Source of the DNA: Atherix ibis
Lineage: Eukaryota; Arthropoda; Insecta; Diptera; Athericidae
Direction of reading: 5' to 3'
Length of the DNA: 64,000 nucleotides
Assembly: GCA_958298945.1 (NCBI GenBank)
Contig: OY282605.1
Location: 31,040,811 to 31,104,810, forward strand
Shown here: piece by piece, positions 33,321-44,393 of the stretch
How the letters are laid out: each line of letters begins with the position of its first letter
Numbering within the stretch: the first letter of the stretch is position 1
Translations under genes and position numbers: made by a program
The notes under the pieces: generated by a model
Told to the model about the DNA's origin: nothing
Database searches by the model: none
What the model saw: the letters and a program-made list of their open reading frames with translations, nothing else

Positions 33321-34969
33321 TATTTCAGCCGTAGCCAGTATTTTGCTTTTAAAAAGATATTTTATTTAAATTAAAATAAAATTCTGAAATCGAAATTTTT
33401 AACGGAATAAATTATTCATGTTGTAAAGAGTAAAGATGAGAAATATTTTTTTCAGAATACCGTAAGAAATCGGCTCTTTAAATTGAAAGTAATAATTATA
33501 TGGAAGTATTAGCTTTATTTAGTTGATCTGAAGATGCAGGTGATAAAAGAGCATCATAAAGAAATACTTAAATTGGATACTTTGAGCTGTGATTTATCGT
33601 GTAATGCATAATCGTGATGATTAAAAAAATTATGCATTTCCTCTCATTTTTAGCAACTCTTAAATTATCAAGAAAAAGAACAAACTCTCAATTTTTAAAA
33701 TTCTTCAAAAAGGAACTTATTTTCGAATTCCTCAAAAATGGAAAACTTTAAGCAATAATTTTCATAGAAAACCACTTTAAAAATCAACCCTTAAAATCTG
33801 ATAAGTAACGCTAATTATACGGTCATAGCAGGCTTAATAAGCTACGTAATAATACTTTTGAAAGAAGCAAGGCTTCATTCAGTTTTGTTTTTAGTAAAAA
33901 TATTCTTATTATAAATAAAATTTCTTATAATTTTTATAGATCAAATTTAATCTATAATAGATACTACATAAAATTAAAAAATATTGTATAAAATTATAAA
34001 TAATATAATAAATTTCATGGAAAGTTTTTTTTTTGATTGTTACAAATATTAGTAAACTAAAAATTTTCTAGAAAGGAAGGAAATATTCAGTTCGGGTACA
34101 TTAATGAGCACTACATTAGAATTGGGTCATTTGTCTTAATGGGAAACATTTAAACAGTGCAAAATAGTATTTTTTTTAATAATAGGCAATTTTTTTTGCC
34201 ACAAGCGATATCGGTTGATAATAGTAGTAGACTGATATAGCAGGCTATAGAGTATTGTGTACTTAACTAATCAGAGGCTTCCATTCAAATGACACTATTA
34301 ATAGGGCGAGGTCCTTTTGGTGTAATTCTTCCAAGGCATTGAATAAGAATGTCTGTCTATTTCTATTCGTGTCCGGATTTTCATTATAGCAGTTATTTTA
34401 GCATCTCCTCTTTTCCAGAATATAATTCGTTAGTCCTGTACGTGCGGACATAATCAATAAACGAATCAATTCTTCCGTTTCCAGTTTGTCCTTTGCCAAT
34501 TTCATCCCAAGGGACTCGAAGGCAAGACAAAAAAAAATTTAATTATTATTTCAAAAAACGAAGAATAAAAATAAACGAGAAGAAATATTTCTGAAATGTT
34601 ACCCAAAAATGCCGACAGCTATTCGATAGGAAGCAGTTTCATGAAAATTATCATTCTTAAAAGCTTTCGATTTTTCCATTTATTTCAATCGTGATGAATG
34701 TTCAACTAATCGAAAATGTCTCTTATCAAAATTTTCTACGTGATCATTTTGATACATTAAATATAAGTTGAATGAATGAAAGAAAGAGAATTTCATATCA
34801 ATTTGATGTTATAATGATTAAAATTTAAGCAGCGTACTAACTATTAGCAAGTATCTAAATGAAATTAACAAAATTAGTTTTTATAAAGTGCAAATATGTT
34901 TTCTTTTTAAGTATTTAATTCAAATCAAATATTTGGAAAATTATGTGTAAAAATGTTGTGATAGAGAAA
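33321..34969. other. AT-rich DNA with nothing recognised
   Basis: A weak match to a late Rpt-A block (ATTATACGGTCATAGCAGG) lies near 33815-33833. No other motif. Confidence 0.35.
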
Positions 34970-35638
34970 TTTTTATAAAATTAGTCAAATTTTATTTTGC
35001 TATAAGGGATTATCAAATTTTGTGCTACGGAAGGTAATGTTAAATAAAATATAGTTTTAATGTATATTTTAATAATAATTTTATTTTAATATATTGCTTT
35101 AATTTTGCTATTTTTTAAATAATATTATATTTATTTAAATGTTTGCTACAAGTTTTTGCAGAACTCGATTATTTTATGGCATTTTTCATAATTTTTTCGA
35201 CCACTATGGTATTTAATTTAGCTATTAGTTGATAAATGATGGATTTAAAATACTATTAAATTAAAAAATTATCTATATAAATAAGATATCTTATATAATC
35301 TTATAAAAAAAATTCCAATAGCGTCCAATCGTATAATCTCGGAGGGGGTAATTGACATCACCAAAACTCTGAATTAGGCATCCTGGGAAACTATCATGTA
35401 ATAAAACAAAATTTGGTCGTATTTTCTGTTTTGTAGTATCAATTTATTAAAATGACATATAATTCTAATTAAAATTTAAAAAAAAGGCAATTACTATGTA
35501 GCCATACTACCCCAAATTGACGGTGATAATATTGCTTCACTTATTTTCAAAGAAATACTGAACCATACCATCTTTTTGAGGATACAATAGCTTTTCAAAA
35601 ATATAAATTGGCAAATTTTGTTCTAAATAATTTCTTTA
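34970..35638 (+). repeat. Rpt-A dispersed repeat, longest uninterrupted copy
   Basis: Block order: GGGATTATCAAATTTTGTGC (about 35006), GCTACAAGTTTTTGCAGAAC and TCGATTATTTTATGGC (about 35147), TTAGCTATTAGTTGATAAAT, then CGTATAATCTCGGAGGGGGT with GACATCACCAAAACTCTGAA and GGCATCCTGGGAAACTATCA (about 35331-35397), CCCAAATTGACGGTGATAAT, and TATTTTCAAAGAAATACTGA (about 35541). No open frame. Mariner copy 3 is inserted at or just past its right edge. Confidence 0.6.
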
Positions 35639-35641
35639 TAA

Positions 35642-36914
35642 CGGGGGTCGTTCAATAAGTCCTTAGAAAATCCGAGAAATTGCGCTCGTAGTGTCAGTAA
35701 AGATTTTTTTTTTGTAAGTAGCATTATCGACAGGAAAGCTGTCCTTTCAGCTATCCATAGCGTAGGTAAATTTCTATCGTCGATTAAAGTTAACGACATT
35801 TATTTGTGCATAACAATGGAAAAAAGCGAGTTTAGGGCTGTCATCAAACATCTCCATTTGAAAGGCTTAAGCCCGAAAGAAATCAAAGCCGAGTTGGATG
35901 CAGTTCATGGCACATCTGCACCTGTGTTTGCAACGGTTTACAATTGGGTGAATGAATTTAAACGTGGCCGTTCATCCACAAAAGATGAACATCGTTCAGG
36001 ACGCCCAGTTGAGGTGTCTACTCCTGAAATCATCGACAAAATCCACGATCTGATTTTGAACGATCGGCAAATTAAAGTGCGCGATATAGTTGAGGCCACG
36101 GGCATATCACAAGATACAGTCGCTTCAATTTTGCATGAAAAATTGCCTGTAAAAAAAATTTCGGCAAGATGGGTGCCGCGTTTGCTCTCAGAGGAGAATA
36201 AGCGCAATCGTGTAGTGGACTCTGAGGCTATGTTGGCACTCTTTCATCGCAATCCTGCCGAATTCCTTCGTCGATATGTCACTGTGGATGAAACCTGGAT
36301 ACACTACTACACTCCAGAAACGAAGAGACAGTCATCATAGTGGATTTTCAAGGGTGGACGGGCTCCGAAGAAGGCAAAAACTGTGCCATCGGCCGGCAAG
36401 GTGATGGCCACGGTCTTTTGGGATTCGCAGGGCATCATTTTTATCGACTACTTGGAAAAAGGAAAAACAATAACAGGAGCATATTACGCGTCGTTATTGC
36501 AACAGTTGAGCGAGGAAATCAAAGAGAAACGCCCCCATCTGAAGAAGAAAAAAATCCTCTTGCATCAGGACAATGCGCGTGTGCACACCTGCGCTGTTTC
36601 CATGGCCAAAATTGTGGAATTGAGAATGGAATTGTTGCAGCATCCCGCTTATTCACCAGATTTGGCCCCGAGTGACTATTTTCTTTTCCCTAATCTGAAG
36701 AAATGGCTTGGCGGACGACGGTTCACTTCCAACGAGGACGTCATTGCTCAAACGGATGAGTATTTTGCAGAACAATTTTTTGGACGGGATAAAAATTTTG
36801 GAAAAACGTTTGGGAAAGTGTTTTTCCAAAATAAAATGTTGAAAAATAAAATTTTTTTTTAAAAAAAAACAGTTTTTTTCCATCTTTTTCTAAGGACCTA
36901 TTGAACGACCTTCG
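35642..36914 (+). mobile_element. Irritans-like mariner, copy 3 (dead)
   Basis: Left end CGGGGGTCGTTCAATAAGTC, right end (inverted) CGAAGGTCGTTCAATAGGTC, both slightly degraded. TA at 35639-35640 on the left. On the right, a truncated second copy of the end (CGTTCAATAAGTC) abuts the element instead of a clean TA. Confidence 0.92.
35816..36862 (+). pseudogene. Irritans-like mariner transposase with one nonsense codon
   Basis: The ATG at 35816 matches copy 2. The frame is open to a TAG at 36338-36340 (CAG to TAG, residue Gln in RQSSQW) and then continues in the same frame. An 11-bp deletion near 36775 shifts the last 30 or so residues. All three catalytic Asp are intact (VTVDETW, HQDNAR, LAPSDYFLF). 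This copy keeps the conserved Trp after DET and so looks closer to the ancestral protein than copy 2 there. Linker WVPRLL present. Confidence 0.93.
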
Positions 36915-36915
36915 T

Positions 36916-37581
36916 TCAATAAGTCAAATGACAAATCTGTACTTTTTTAAATCACAAAATGGATATATTATTTTTTAAATTTAATAATATTAATTTTTTA
37001 TCTAATTATTATAATATGAAAAATAATATCCAAATAATTTTCTCAAAAGTACAGTGTAGCCCATCGATATGGTGTGCTCAAAGAAACAGAATAAATATAA
37101 TTATTATTTTTTCAATCGAGTTGCCTGAGATGTAAACGAAACAGCTTACGTTAGATTGCTAATTGTTGGTAATAAATTTAAAAAATGAGTTAATTAAAGT
37201 TAAATTAAAAAAAGAGTTGCTTAATAAAATTTACAAACTGGAAAAAAATTAATATTATGCAATAGTAAAAATAAGAAAATAAATCAATATTTAAGTAAAG
37301 TGTCAGTGCGTTTTCTTGGTAAATGCAAGTGCATTCAGTATGAATTCATTTGTGAAATAATATCATTTTTAAATAAAATTATCCTACTATTAGGATATTA
37401 TATTAAAATTTGTATATTGTGTGGTTATTATCAAAAGTAATACGTTGCATTGAAATTGATTTTGTAAGTGTAAAATGGTCTTTGAAAATTGGACACCATA
37501 AATCAGAACAAGACATAAATTAATTCAGAATAATAAGGTAACCAAGATGATTGTTAGTCTGAAAGTTAAAACACGCAGACA
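36916..37581. other. Nothing recognised
   Basis: AT-rich DNA between two mariners. Confidence 0.4.
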
Positions 37582-37583
37582 TA

Positions 37584-38867
37584 CCACCTTGATCAAAAAG
37601 TTACAGGAATTTATTCAGAAAATTAAAAATACAAGTTTATTCATCTAAATCTATATTGTCCCCTTCAAAGTAATCCCCATCGACTTTAACACACTTATGC
37701 CGGCGCTTGATCCAATCCTCGAAACATTTTTTATATTCGGTTTTGGGTGGACAAGTGCGTCCTGCGATTTTTCCATTACTTCCTCTCGGCTGTTGAAACG
37801 CGTTCCCCGTAATGGTTTTTTAACTCCGATTGAACAGAAAGAAGTCACAGGGAGCCAAATCAGGTGAATTCGGTGGTTGTTGGATGGTATTTGTTGCATT
37901 TTTCGTCAAAAAATTACGAATAATGATGGCACTGTGCGACAGTGCGTTATCATGGGGCAAAATCCATGAGTTTTCTGCCCACAATTCTGGTCTCTTTCGG
38001 CAAATTGCTTCACGCAAACGTCTTATAACACCCAAATAATACTTTTTCTTTACTGTCCGGCCTTCTGGCAAAAATTCATGATGCACTACACCGTTGTAAT
38101 CCATGAAAACCGTGAGCATTGAAAACGACGTGGTTTTTTTGGTCTCGGCTCATTTGGTGAACGCCATTCACTTGCCTGATGTCTGGATTGCGTGTCGTAC
38201 TCATAAACCCAGGTCTCGTCTCCAGTAATGATCCTTTTGATGAATGTGGGATCGGATTCAGCCGTCGTATTTTGCGACGTCAACACGGTCTCTTTTTTGC
38301 ATGAAATTGAGGTGTTTTGGCACCAACTTTGCTGCTACACGACGGAAACCCAAATCATTAACCAAAATGTCTTGGACCGATCCATAGGCAATGTTCAAGT
38401 CCTCCGCTATCTCTCTGATGGTTAATTTGCGGTTATTAACCACTTTATCAATGTTTTCATCGGTTTTACTTTATCAATGTTTTGATCGGTTTTCGATGTC
38501 GATGGTCTGCCACTGCGTTCATCATTTTCGATTGACTCACGACCACTTTTGAACCGCTGGTTTGAACCGCTTCGTTTTCTTTAGAGAATCGTTGCCGAAA
38601 AACTTTTACAACATTTCCAACATTCGCGCACCATTAAATCCGTTTTTTACGCAAAATTTAATACAAGCTCGTTGTTGCAAATTTAAATCCATTTCTAAAA
38701 TTGTAAAAAATCGCCAACACACACAGTCATAGATGTACTCTTGGCTACTTTTGCAAATGTCAAGCTATGATGCTAAGATTTAAAGGGAATATCAATAACA
38801 GACGTACCAACTTAACAAAAAAAACAGAACTCAAATCGGAACGATGGGAGCGCCACACTCAAGGTGG
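37584..38867 (-). mobile_element. GVQW3-like mariner, second lineage, near full length
   Basis: TA flanks at 37582-37583 and 38868-38869. The ends match only over CCACCTTGA, but the length (about 1.28 kb) and gene position fit a whole mariner. A 26-bp tandem duplication (CTTTATCAATGTTTT...) lies near 38444-38496. Its ends differ from the CGAGGTCTGTTC group, so it is a separate lineage. Confidence 0.85.
37650..38690 (-). pseudogene. GVQW3-like mariner transposase, frameshifted
   Basis: Minus strand, starting MDLNLQQRACIKFCVKNG. Pieces in different frames: NRKLTIREIAEDLNIAYGSV (helix-turn-helix), KLVPKHLNFMQKRDRV, IKRIITGDETWVYEYD (first catalytic Asp), VFMDYNGVVHHEFLPEGRTV, WILPHDNALSHSAIIIRNF (second Asp) and SPDLAPCDFFLF (third Asp; 34 residues after the second). 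The C-terminal text KCFEDWIKRRHKCVKVDGDY matches FLJ37770-like mariners. All three Asp survive, but at least three frameshifts break it. Confidence 0.88.
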
Positions 38868-39199
38868 TATGACTTCCAGCATTTAATTTAAATCAATACC
38901 AATATTGGTCACCAGTGAGCATTTTGATTGATACCACAACTATAGGGTGTCCCAAATTTGACGCCAGAAGTAATTTTGATTGAATTGTTTCTTGGGCCAA
39001 ATGGCATGTGGTACCGTCTTGTTGAAACCTCATGTCGTATACATCCCCATATTTTACACTTTAGGAACTATTTAACCGTTATTGCCTAACCAGCTGTATT
39101 TTCGAAGAAGAATGCTCCGATGATGCTTCTAGCCCAAAATCCGCACCAAATAAAGGGTTTTTGAATAAGAACTTGAGAAATTTTTTTTAAATATCTCGC

Positions 39200-39913
39200 A
39201 AACTATTTGAGATCAAAACTTTTATTATTGGCTTAAAGTACATTAAAGTACAATGCAATTATGAATGAAACTCGACTTCAATCATATGTCCACCACGGGC
39301 ACGCTTGCAGCGGTTGATTCGTTGAAGCCAATTTTTGATGACTCGGCCACACGACTCGACGGGAATGGCCGCTATTTCTCGTTCGATGTTAGCTCTTAGA
39401 ACCTCTAACGTCGCGGTATTATTAGAATAGACCATCGATTTAACGTAGCCCTACAGAAAAATGTCTAGAGGTGTTAAATCACAAGATCTCGTCGGCCAAT
39501 CGACAGGACCTTTTCTCGATATAACATGTTCACCGAACTTGGACTTCAATAAGTCGATTGTTTCCCCCGCTGTATGGGATGTAGCACCGTCTTGTTGAAA
39601 CCACATATGACTGATCGAGAAGAAATAACGCTGCAACATGTCTCTATAGCGTTCACCATTGACTGTAACTTTACGGTCATTTTCATCAACGAAGAAAAAT
39701 GGCCCAATGACGCCAGCGGCATGAAAACCGCACCATACAGTCACTTTTTGTGATCACTTCAGCCAAAAATGCCCTTCATTACTGAAGATGATGTTCCGAT
39801 GAAAGTCGTCATTTTCGGTAAACTTCTCTAGAGCACAATCTGAGAACGTGCGTCGCTTCATATGGTCAAGTAGCTTTAGTTCTTGAGTTAACTTGATCTT
39901 AAGTTAACTAAAG
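39200..39913 (-). pseudogene. DD41D transposase, C-terminal two thirds
   Basis: Minus strand: KIKLTQELKLLDHMKRRTF, IIFSNEGHFWLK (the first catalytic Asp of FSDEAHF is Asn) and a stop, then an open run of 97 residues: TVWCGFHAAGVIGPFFF, VTVNGERYRDM, HMWFQQDGATSHT (second Asp) and RSCDLTPLDIFL (third Asp). Counting from QQD to the D of TPLD leaves 41 residues, hence DD41D. C-terminal text ANIEREIAAIPVESCGRVIK and GHMIEVEFHS follows. The N-terminal DNA-binding domains are missing and replaced by a hairpin. Confidence 0.88.
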
Positions 39914-39945
39914 AACTTAAGATCAAGTTAACTCAAGAACTAAAG
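39874..39945. repeat. Perfect 32-bp-arm hairpin
   Basis: The arm 39874-39905 (CTTTAGTTCTTGAGTTAACT and onward) is the exact reverse complement of 39914-39945 across an 8-base loop. The 39914-39945 arm is native coding DNA for KIKLTQELK of the nested DD41D transposase. The other arm is an inverted copy fused near the element's 5' end. Confidence 0.97.
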
Positions 39946-40643
39946 TAAGAAATCAAAAGTGTCAAGTTGCTATTGAAAAACCCGATAGTAACACGTTATG
40001 GATACATTTCTTTCTTAACAATTACTAGTGGATTTTCTGAACCCCAAATGCGCTAATTTTGTCGATTAACCAAGCCATTCTGTTCGAAAAATCAGCATCC
40101 ACTTGTTGTTCCCATAATCCAATCAACAAACTCCATTCGCTTTGCATGTTCAGTAGGCTTCAGTTCTTGAGTCAATTGAACTTTTTTAAGAATAAAGATG
40201 CAACTCTTTTGTAAAAATACGCTATAGAGAGCTTCTCAAAATGGTAGTTTTATGACCACCGTGCCAAATTAATATACTTGGAATCTTAGCAACACTCTCA
40301 CGAACTGCTTCAATGGTTTGTGTTGAACGACTTGTTGATGGACGGCCAGAGTGGTTAAGATCACTAATTGATCCAGTCTCCCTAAATTTTTCAATTAATC
40401 TTTTCACAGTTGATGAGCCTAAATCACTATTCCGACCATATTTTGTATGAAAATTGCAAACTGTAGCTACCAAACCTTTATTATTTTAAAAATATTGCTC
40501 AACAATAAAAACGCATTGCCACTTTGTGTAGCAGTTTATTTTTAATAATCCTGAACTGTCAGCTGTCACGCTGACTTTTTTTTTTGCGGTGGCAACACTT
40601 TACAGCACAAATGGCGCAAAATTCAAATTTGGGACATCCTATA

Positions 40644-43600
40644 TACAGAATTGTTTTTTTTTGGTTTGATGGGAAAATTTTGATTTAATTGTTTTATATA
40701 ACATAAAATAAATCTGTATTTTATAATTTCTCATTTAATTTAATTTAATACCGATATAAAGAAATCTTCTAACAGAAAATTACATATTAATAAGCTTTTG
40801 GTAGTGACACTTTCGTCCTATTTACAAATGTAGCAATAACAATTTCAATTACACATAAACATGTGTACGCCCAAACAGAACAAAAAATTTCAAAATCATT
40901 CATTCTTGAATAATTATTAAATTTTACTCGAGGACAAGTAAAAATAGAAGTACTCTATTGCCAAAGACCAACCCTGTTCGGTTATAGATAATAATCCAAA
41001 TCATATATTGTATGGACATGGAACCTTTCATGCTGTGACATTGTTCAATTCTAGAATTAATAAGTAAAAACGGAAATCATAACAAGAAAAGGAAGAAATA
41101 ACCGGCAAATATTGTACAAACCATTTTTATTCAATAACGATAAGAATATACGATAAAATCCTTTTTGTGTTAGGTTAGCTTTCAAAATTTTTCTGTTTTT
41201 TTTTTTTTGGTTTTGTTGTTGACATTATATATTTTTCTCTGATATTATTAATATTATTTCACTATTCTTCATTTTTATTTTATTTTTTTATTTTTTTTTT
41301 TTGCTTCTGTGCATAAAATGTACATTTACCTGGGATTTCTGTCAATGACAGTCGATGCTATCTAAATACGTTCGTAATTTAATTTCGAAAAGAATTTTTC
41401 TTTTACCGTTTCGTTTGAAGCAGAAAACTCAAAGTTCATAAATGTATCTCTATACAAGTATCTATGCTCATTTTTCTCCTTTATTTTATACTATATTTAT
41501 TTTTTTATGTTATATTATGTACTGAACCACACATCGCTCCGCATACTCCTCTTTCGATTTATATAATTTATATTTTTCCTTTATGGAGAAAAAAAAAGTA
41601 TTTTTCTATCATATTAATCTAGTCGAGTACATTCATTCATATACATATGCGTACAATCCACCACTACCAATATACAAAAGTGGTAGAAAGCTAACATATG
41701 ACCGAGTATGACATCATCATCAAAGGAAAAATTCCTGTCGTTTTGTTTTCACTTTCTTTAAGTACAAAAGCATTTTTCTCTATTTTTCATTAAGTCTCCC
41801 CTTATATTATTCTTCCACTTTTCCGCTTTTCCATTTTTCTATTTTTCCTCACCTTCATATTTTTCATTTCAGCTTTCAAAATATTTCCTTCATCCTTCAG
41901 AAATTTATAAGAAAAATGAATGGCCAAATTACCGTGTCAAAGGAATTTGTTCAAAGCAAAGTCTTATTTCATGTTATCTGTGCTCTTGTTGCTGTTATTG
42001 CTTTTGTATAGGTCTTATTCTTGTTGCTGTAGCTGCTGCTATTGTATAACCTCAACTTAAACTGTTGTTGCGGTCTCAATGGCTACGATCGTATTTTTCT
42101 ATTCGTATTCCTGTTGTTGACATCATATTACGAATAAAATACTATAATTTTAATGGTGCTGTTGAATGTTTTCAGATATCAAACTTTTATCATAGCAGGA
42201 CATATTACTATATATGTACATTTATATATTTAGAATATTAAAAAAAAAAAAAAACATTACATTTTTTGTATAGTAATCAAAATAATAATAAGACATGCCC
42301 AAAAAGTACAGACAATTTTCAAAAAAAAAAGTTCTAAAGTTTTAAAAAATTTTTTTTTTTGGAAAAATATTTGTGTTTTTATAAGTAAAATTTCACAATA
42401 TAACATATATATATATATATGCAACATAAACGTGATCCATTTTGCTCCTTATAAATATATGCCATTTCAAAAAAAAAAAAATATAGCACAAAGTTAAGAT
42501 ATCCCTCTTTTGTTGAAACATTAATAATAAAAGAAACAAATAGAATGGAAATAAAAAGGATTGTACTAACAGAAAAAGACTCCACAACTGAAAAGACATA
42601 AATAGAATTGAAATATTTGTCCTTTCTACTTTTGTTACAATCTTACTCAGCTAAGAGATCTAGATCCTATTCTGTCAAAAAGGGTTCGGTACTCTGACTG
42701 GTGTGACCGTCAGTTTTGGGTCGCTCTTTTTTTTTTTTACAAAAACGCATGACGAAACGATGAAAGCAACAAGAAAAAAAAACAACAAACCAATAACGAA
42801 TAAAAACTATACGTAAATGTATAAATGTATAAAATCCTTTTTGTACTAATACAAATCTTAAAAATATAACAAAATACAATATATTTTCTGATACTTTGTA
42901 TTCCTCTTTTTTCTTTTCTTTTGACTCAATATGTATTTTATTTCAGTTTATTTCATTTTCTTAGTACATAATTTTTTCTATATACGATATTTTATTTACT
43001 TTTCTTTAAGCTTTTGAAAGCTTTTTGAAAAAAAAAAATAACTGACAGCTTCTGATATCCTTTTTTCAATGAACATTTTCCATTTGTTATTTTATGTACA
43101 TTATTTTTTTCTTTGAATTCTAGTAATTGGTAGTTAACATTTTATTATATCCTTTTACTTCTGTTGCTTCTTCTAACGAAAAAAAAAAAACAAATAAATA
43201 TAAAGAATATGTCGAAAAAAAAAGAAAACAAAACAGGACTCTAATCCAAAGTCACGCTAAATCACACAAGCAAGTATTTTTATACGAATATATACTCGAT
43301 TTATGTGCAATATTTTTTTTTGTATCCTTTTATCAAAATAAAAACCAACCAAATTTTCTATTTTTGTACAAAAACTTTTCTTTTTTTTTTGCCTTACAAA
43401 AACCAAAGACAATATGACAAATTAATGTATATTAATTTAACATTCTAGAGAAATCAAAAGGACTCCACAAAATATTTTCATATTCGGTTATATCATATCT
43501 AAAATTTTAGCGTAATTCCTATTACCCAAAAATATGGGGATACTGTCATAAAAATTTTTGGTCAAAATAAGTTAAGAGTATGCAAATTTTAATAGAAATA

Positions 43601-43787
43601 ATAAAATGAAAAAATAAAAAAATATATTTTGCTGTTAAGTAAATCCATTTTAAATCTATTCAAAACAGTTTCTAAGTGATAAAAATTTAATAGGATCTCA
43701 TTTATTATTCAAGAACTTTTTATCACTTTTTATACTTGTAAAAAAAAATTATTCTATTAAAAAAAGCAAACAAAAATTTAAATTATA
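40644..43787. other. T-rich, transposon-poor stretch
   Basis: Contains many T-runs on the plus strand, a (TA)n run near 42405-42420 and CTGTTGTTG/CTGCTGC words near 41985-42040. No transposon ends found. A minus-strand frame ends CKKKKERPKTDGHTSQSTEP followed by FLTE and a stop at about 42667, and AATAAA on the minus strand lies near 41130. A long 3' untranslated region of a host gene on the minus strand is possible, but there is no convincing upstream exon. Confidence 0.25.
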
Positions 43788-43855
43788 ATACCAACAAAGT
43801 AAAGACTTCTTTTAATTCAATTTTTGTCCCAAAAATTTCCGGTAGGATCTAATTT
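43788..43855. repeat. 68-bp segment also found inside the CAGTAAAA array
   Basis: ATACCAACAAAGTAAAGACT and onward to GGTAGGATCTAATTT. It matches 47456-47523 at 66 of 68 positions. Here it sits in ordinary AT-rich DNA between inverted copies of TTCTAAGTGATA (43671 and 43869). Confidence 0.95.
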
Positions 43856-44289
43856 CATCTATAATTACTATCACTTAGAAATAAATTTCAATTTGATAAA
43901 TAATTAAAAATCTAAAAGGATTAAGTGGAGATGTTGTTTTTTATCATTTTATCATTCAGTGTTAATTTTTATCTTGAATTCTAATTGTAACATTGTTAAA
44001 GGGTTGATTTTTTATATAAATTTATTAGCACAATTCAACTATTTTGTAAGTTTTAAAATTTTGTCCTTAATGGAAGCTACTACAACCTTGATTTTCTTGA
44101 CAAATAGAAGTAATATGAAAAGTAACAATTCCTTTTATAATTCGAAAACTATAACTCTGCTATTTAACAGTTGTAAAATATAAAAGTCCTATAAAATTAG
44201 ATTTAGTTAGTATTTAATATTTGCCATTTTATATTATAAATTGCAGAGCTATTATGCAATTTTTACAAAAAAATTGTAAAAAGTTTCTA
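43856..44289. other. Nothing recognised
   Basis: AT-rich DNA. The open frame at 43959-44183 shows no domain. Confidence 0.4.
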
Positions 44290-44393
44290 CAGAAGTAGTT
44301 ATTTTCACGTGTGCCACGTTTCGAATAAAATTTTCATCATGGATGAGGCTCATTTTTCAATCGGTTAATAAGCAAAATTGCCATATAAACATA

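Larger units (their letters stand above)
39153..39985 (-). mobile_element. DD41D-type element nested in 38943-40641
   Basis: Ends AAGGGTTTTTGAATAAGAAC and, inverted, TCGGGTTTTTCAATAGCAAC, both continuing TTGA. TA flanks at 39151-39152 and 39986-39987. The host sequence on both sides joins into one DD41D reading (ACGTGTTAC ... TTTGGTGCGG). Its ends match 4959-5765, a different DD41D subfamily from its host. Confidence 0.9.
39000..40473 (-). pseudogene. DD41D transposase relic, interrupted
   Basis: Minus strand from about 40473: NFHTKYGRNSDLGSSTVKRL and IEKFRETGSISDLNHSGRPS (paired-like helix-turn-helix), then VQLTQELKPTEHAKRMEFVD, a damaged core with LVNRQN and WGSENPLVIVKKEMYP, RVT, then the nested element. 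Beyond it the coding resumes with the CGFWA..IIGAFFFENTAG box and a text ending near MWFQQDGT. Stops and shifts are present. Confidence 0.8.
38943..40641 (-). mobile_element. DD41D-type element carrying a nested element
   Basis: Ends TAGGGTGTCCCAAATTTG and, inverted from the right, TAGGATGTCCCAAATTTG, with TA at 38941-38942 and 40642-40643. Without the nested element it is about 0.87 kb, so it had lost internal sequence. Ends and leader match 26384-27774. Confidence 0.9.

Noticed and set aside
34970..35638. Rpt-A as a Helitron
   Set aside because: I could not find a TC start, a CTRR end or a 3' hairpin that is constant between copies, so the class is left open.
42667..42879. Minus-strand frame as a host terminal exon
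   Set aside because: The run of lysines comes from a poly(A)-like stretch, and there is no pyrimidine tract with an AG acceptor before the coding-like end. Kept only as a low-interest possibility.
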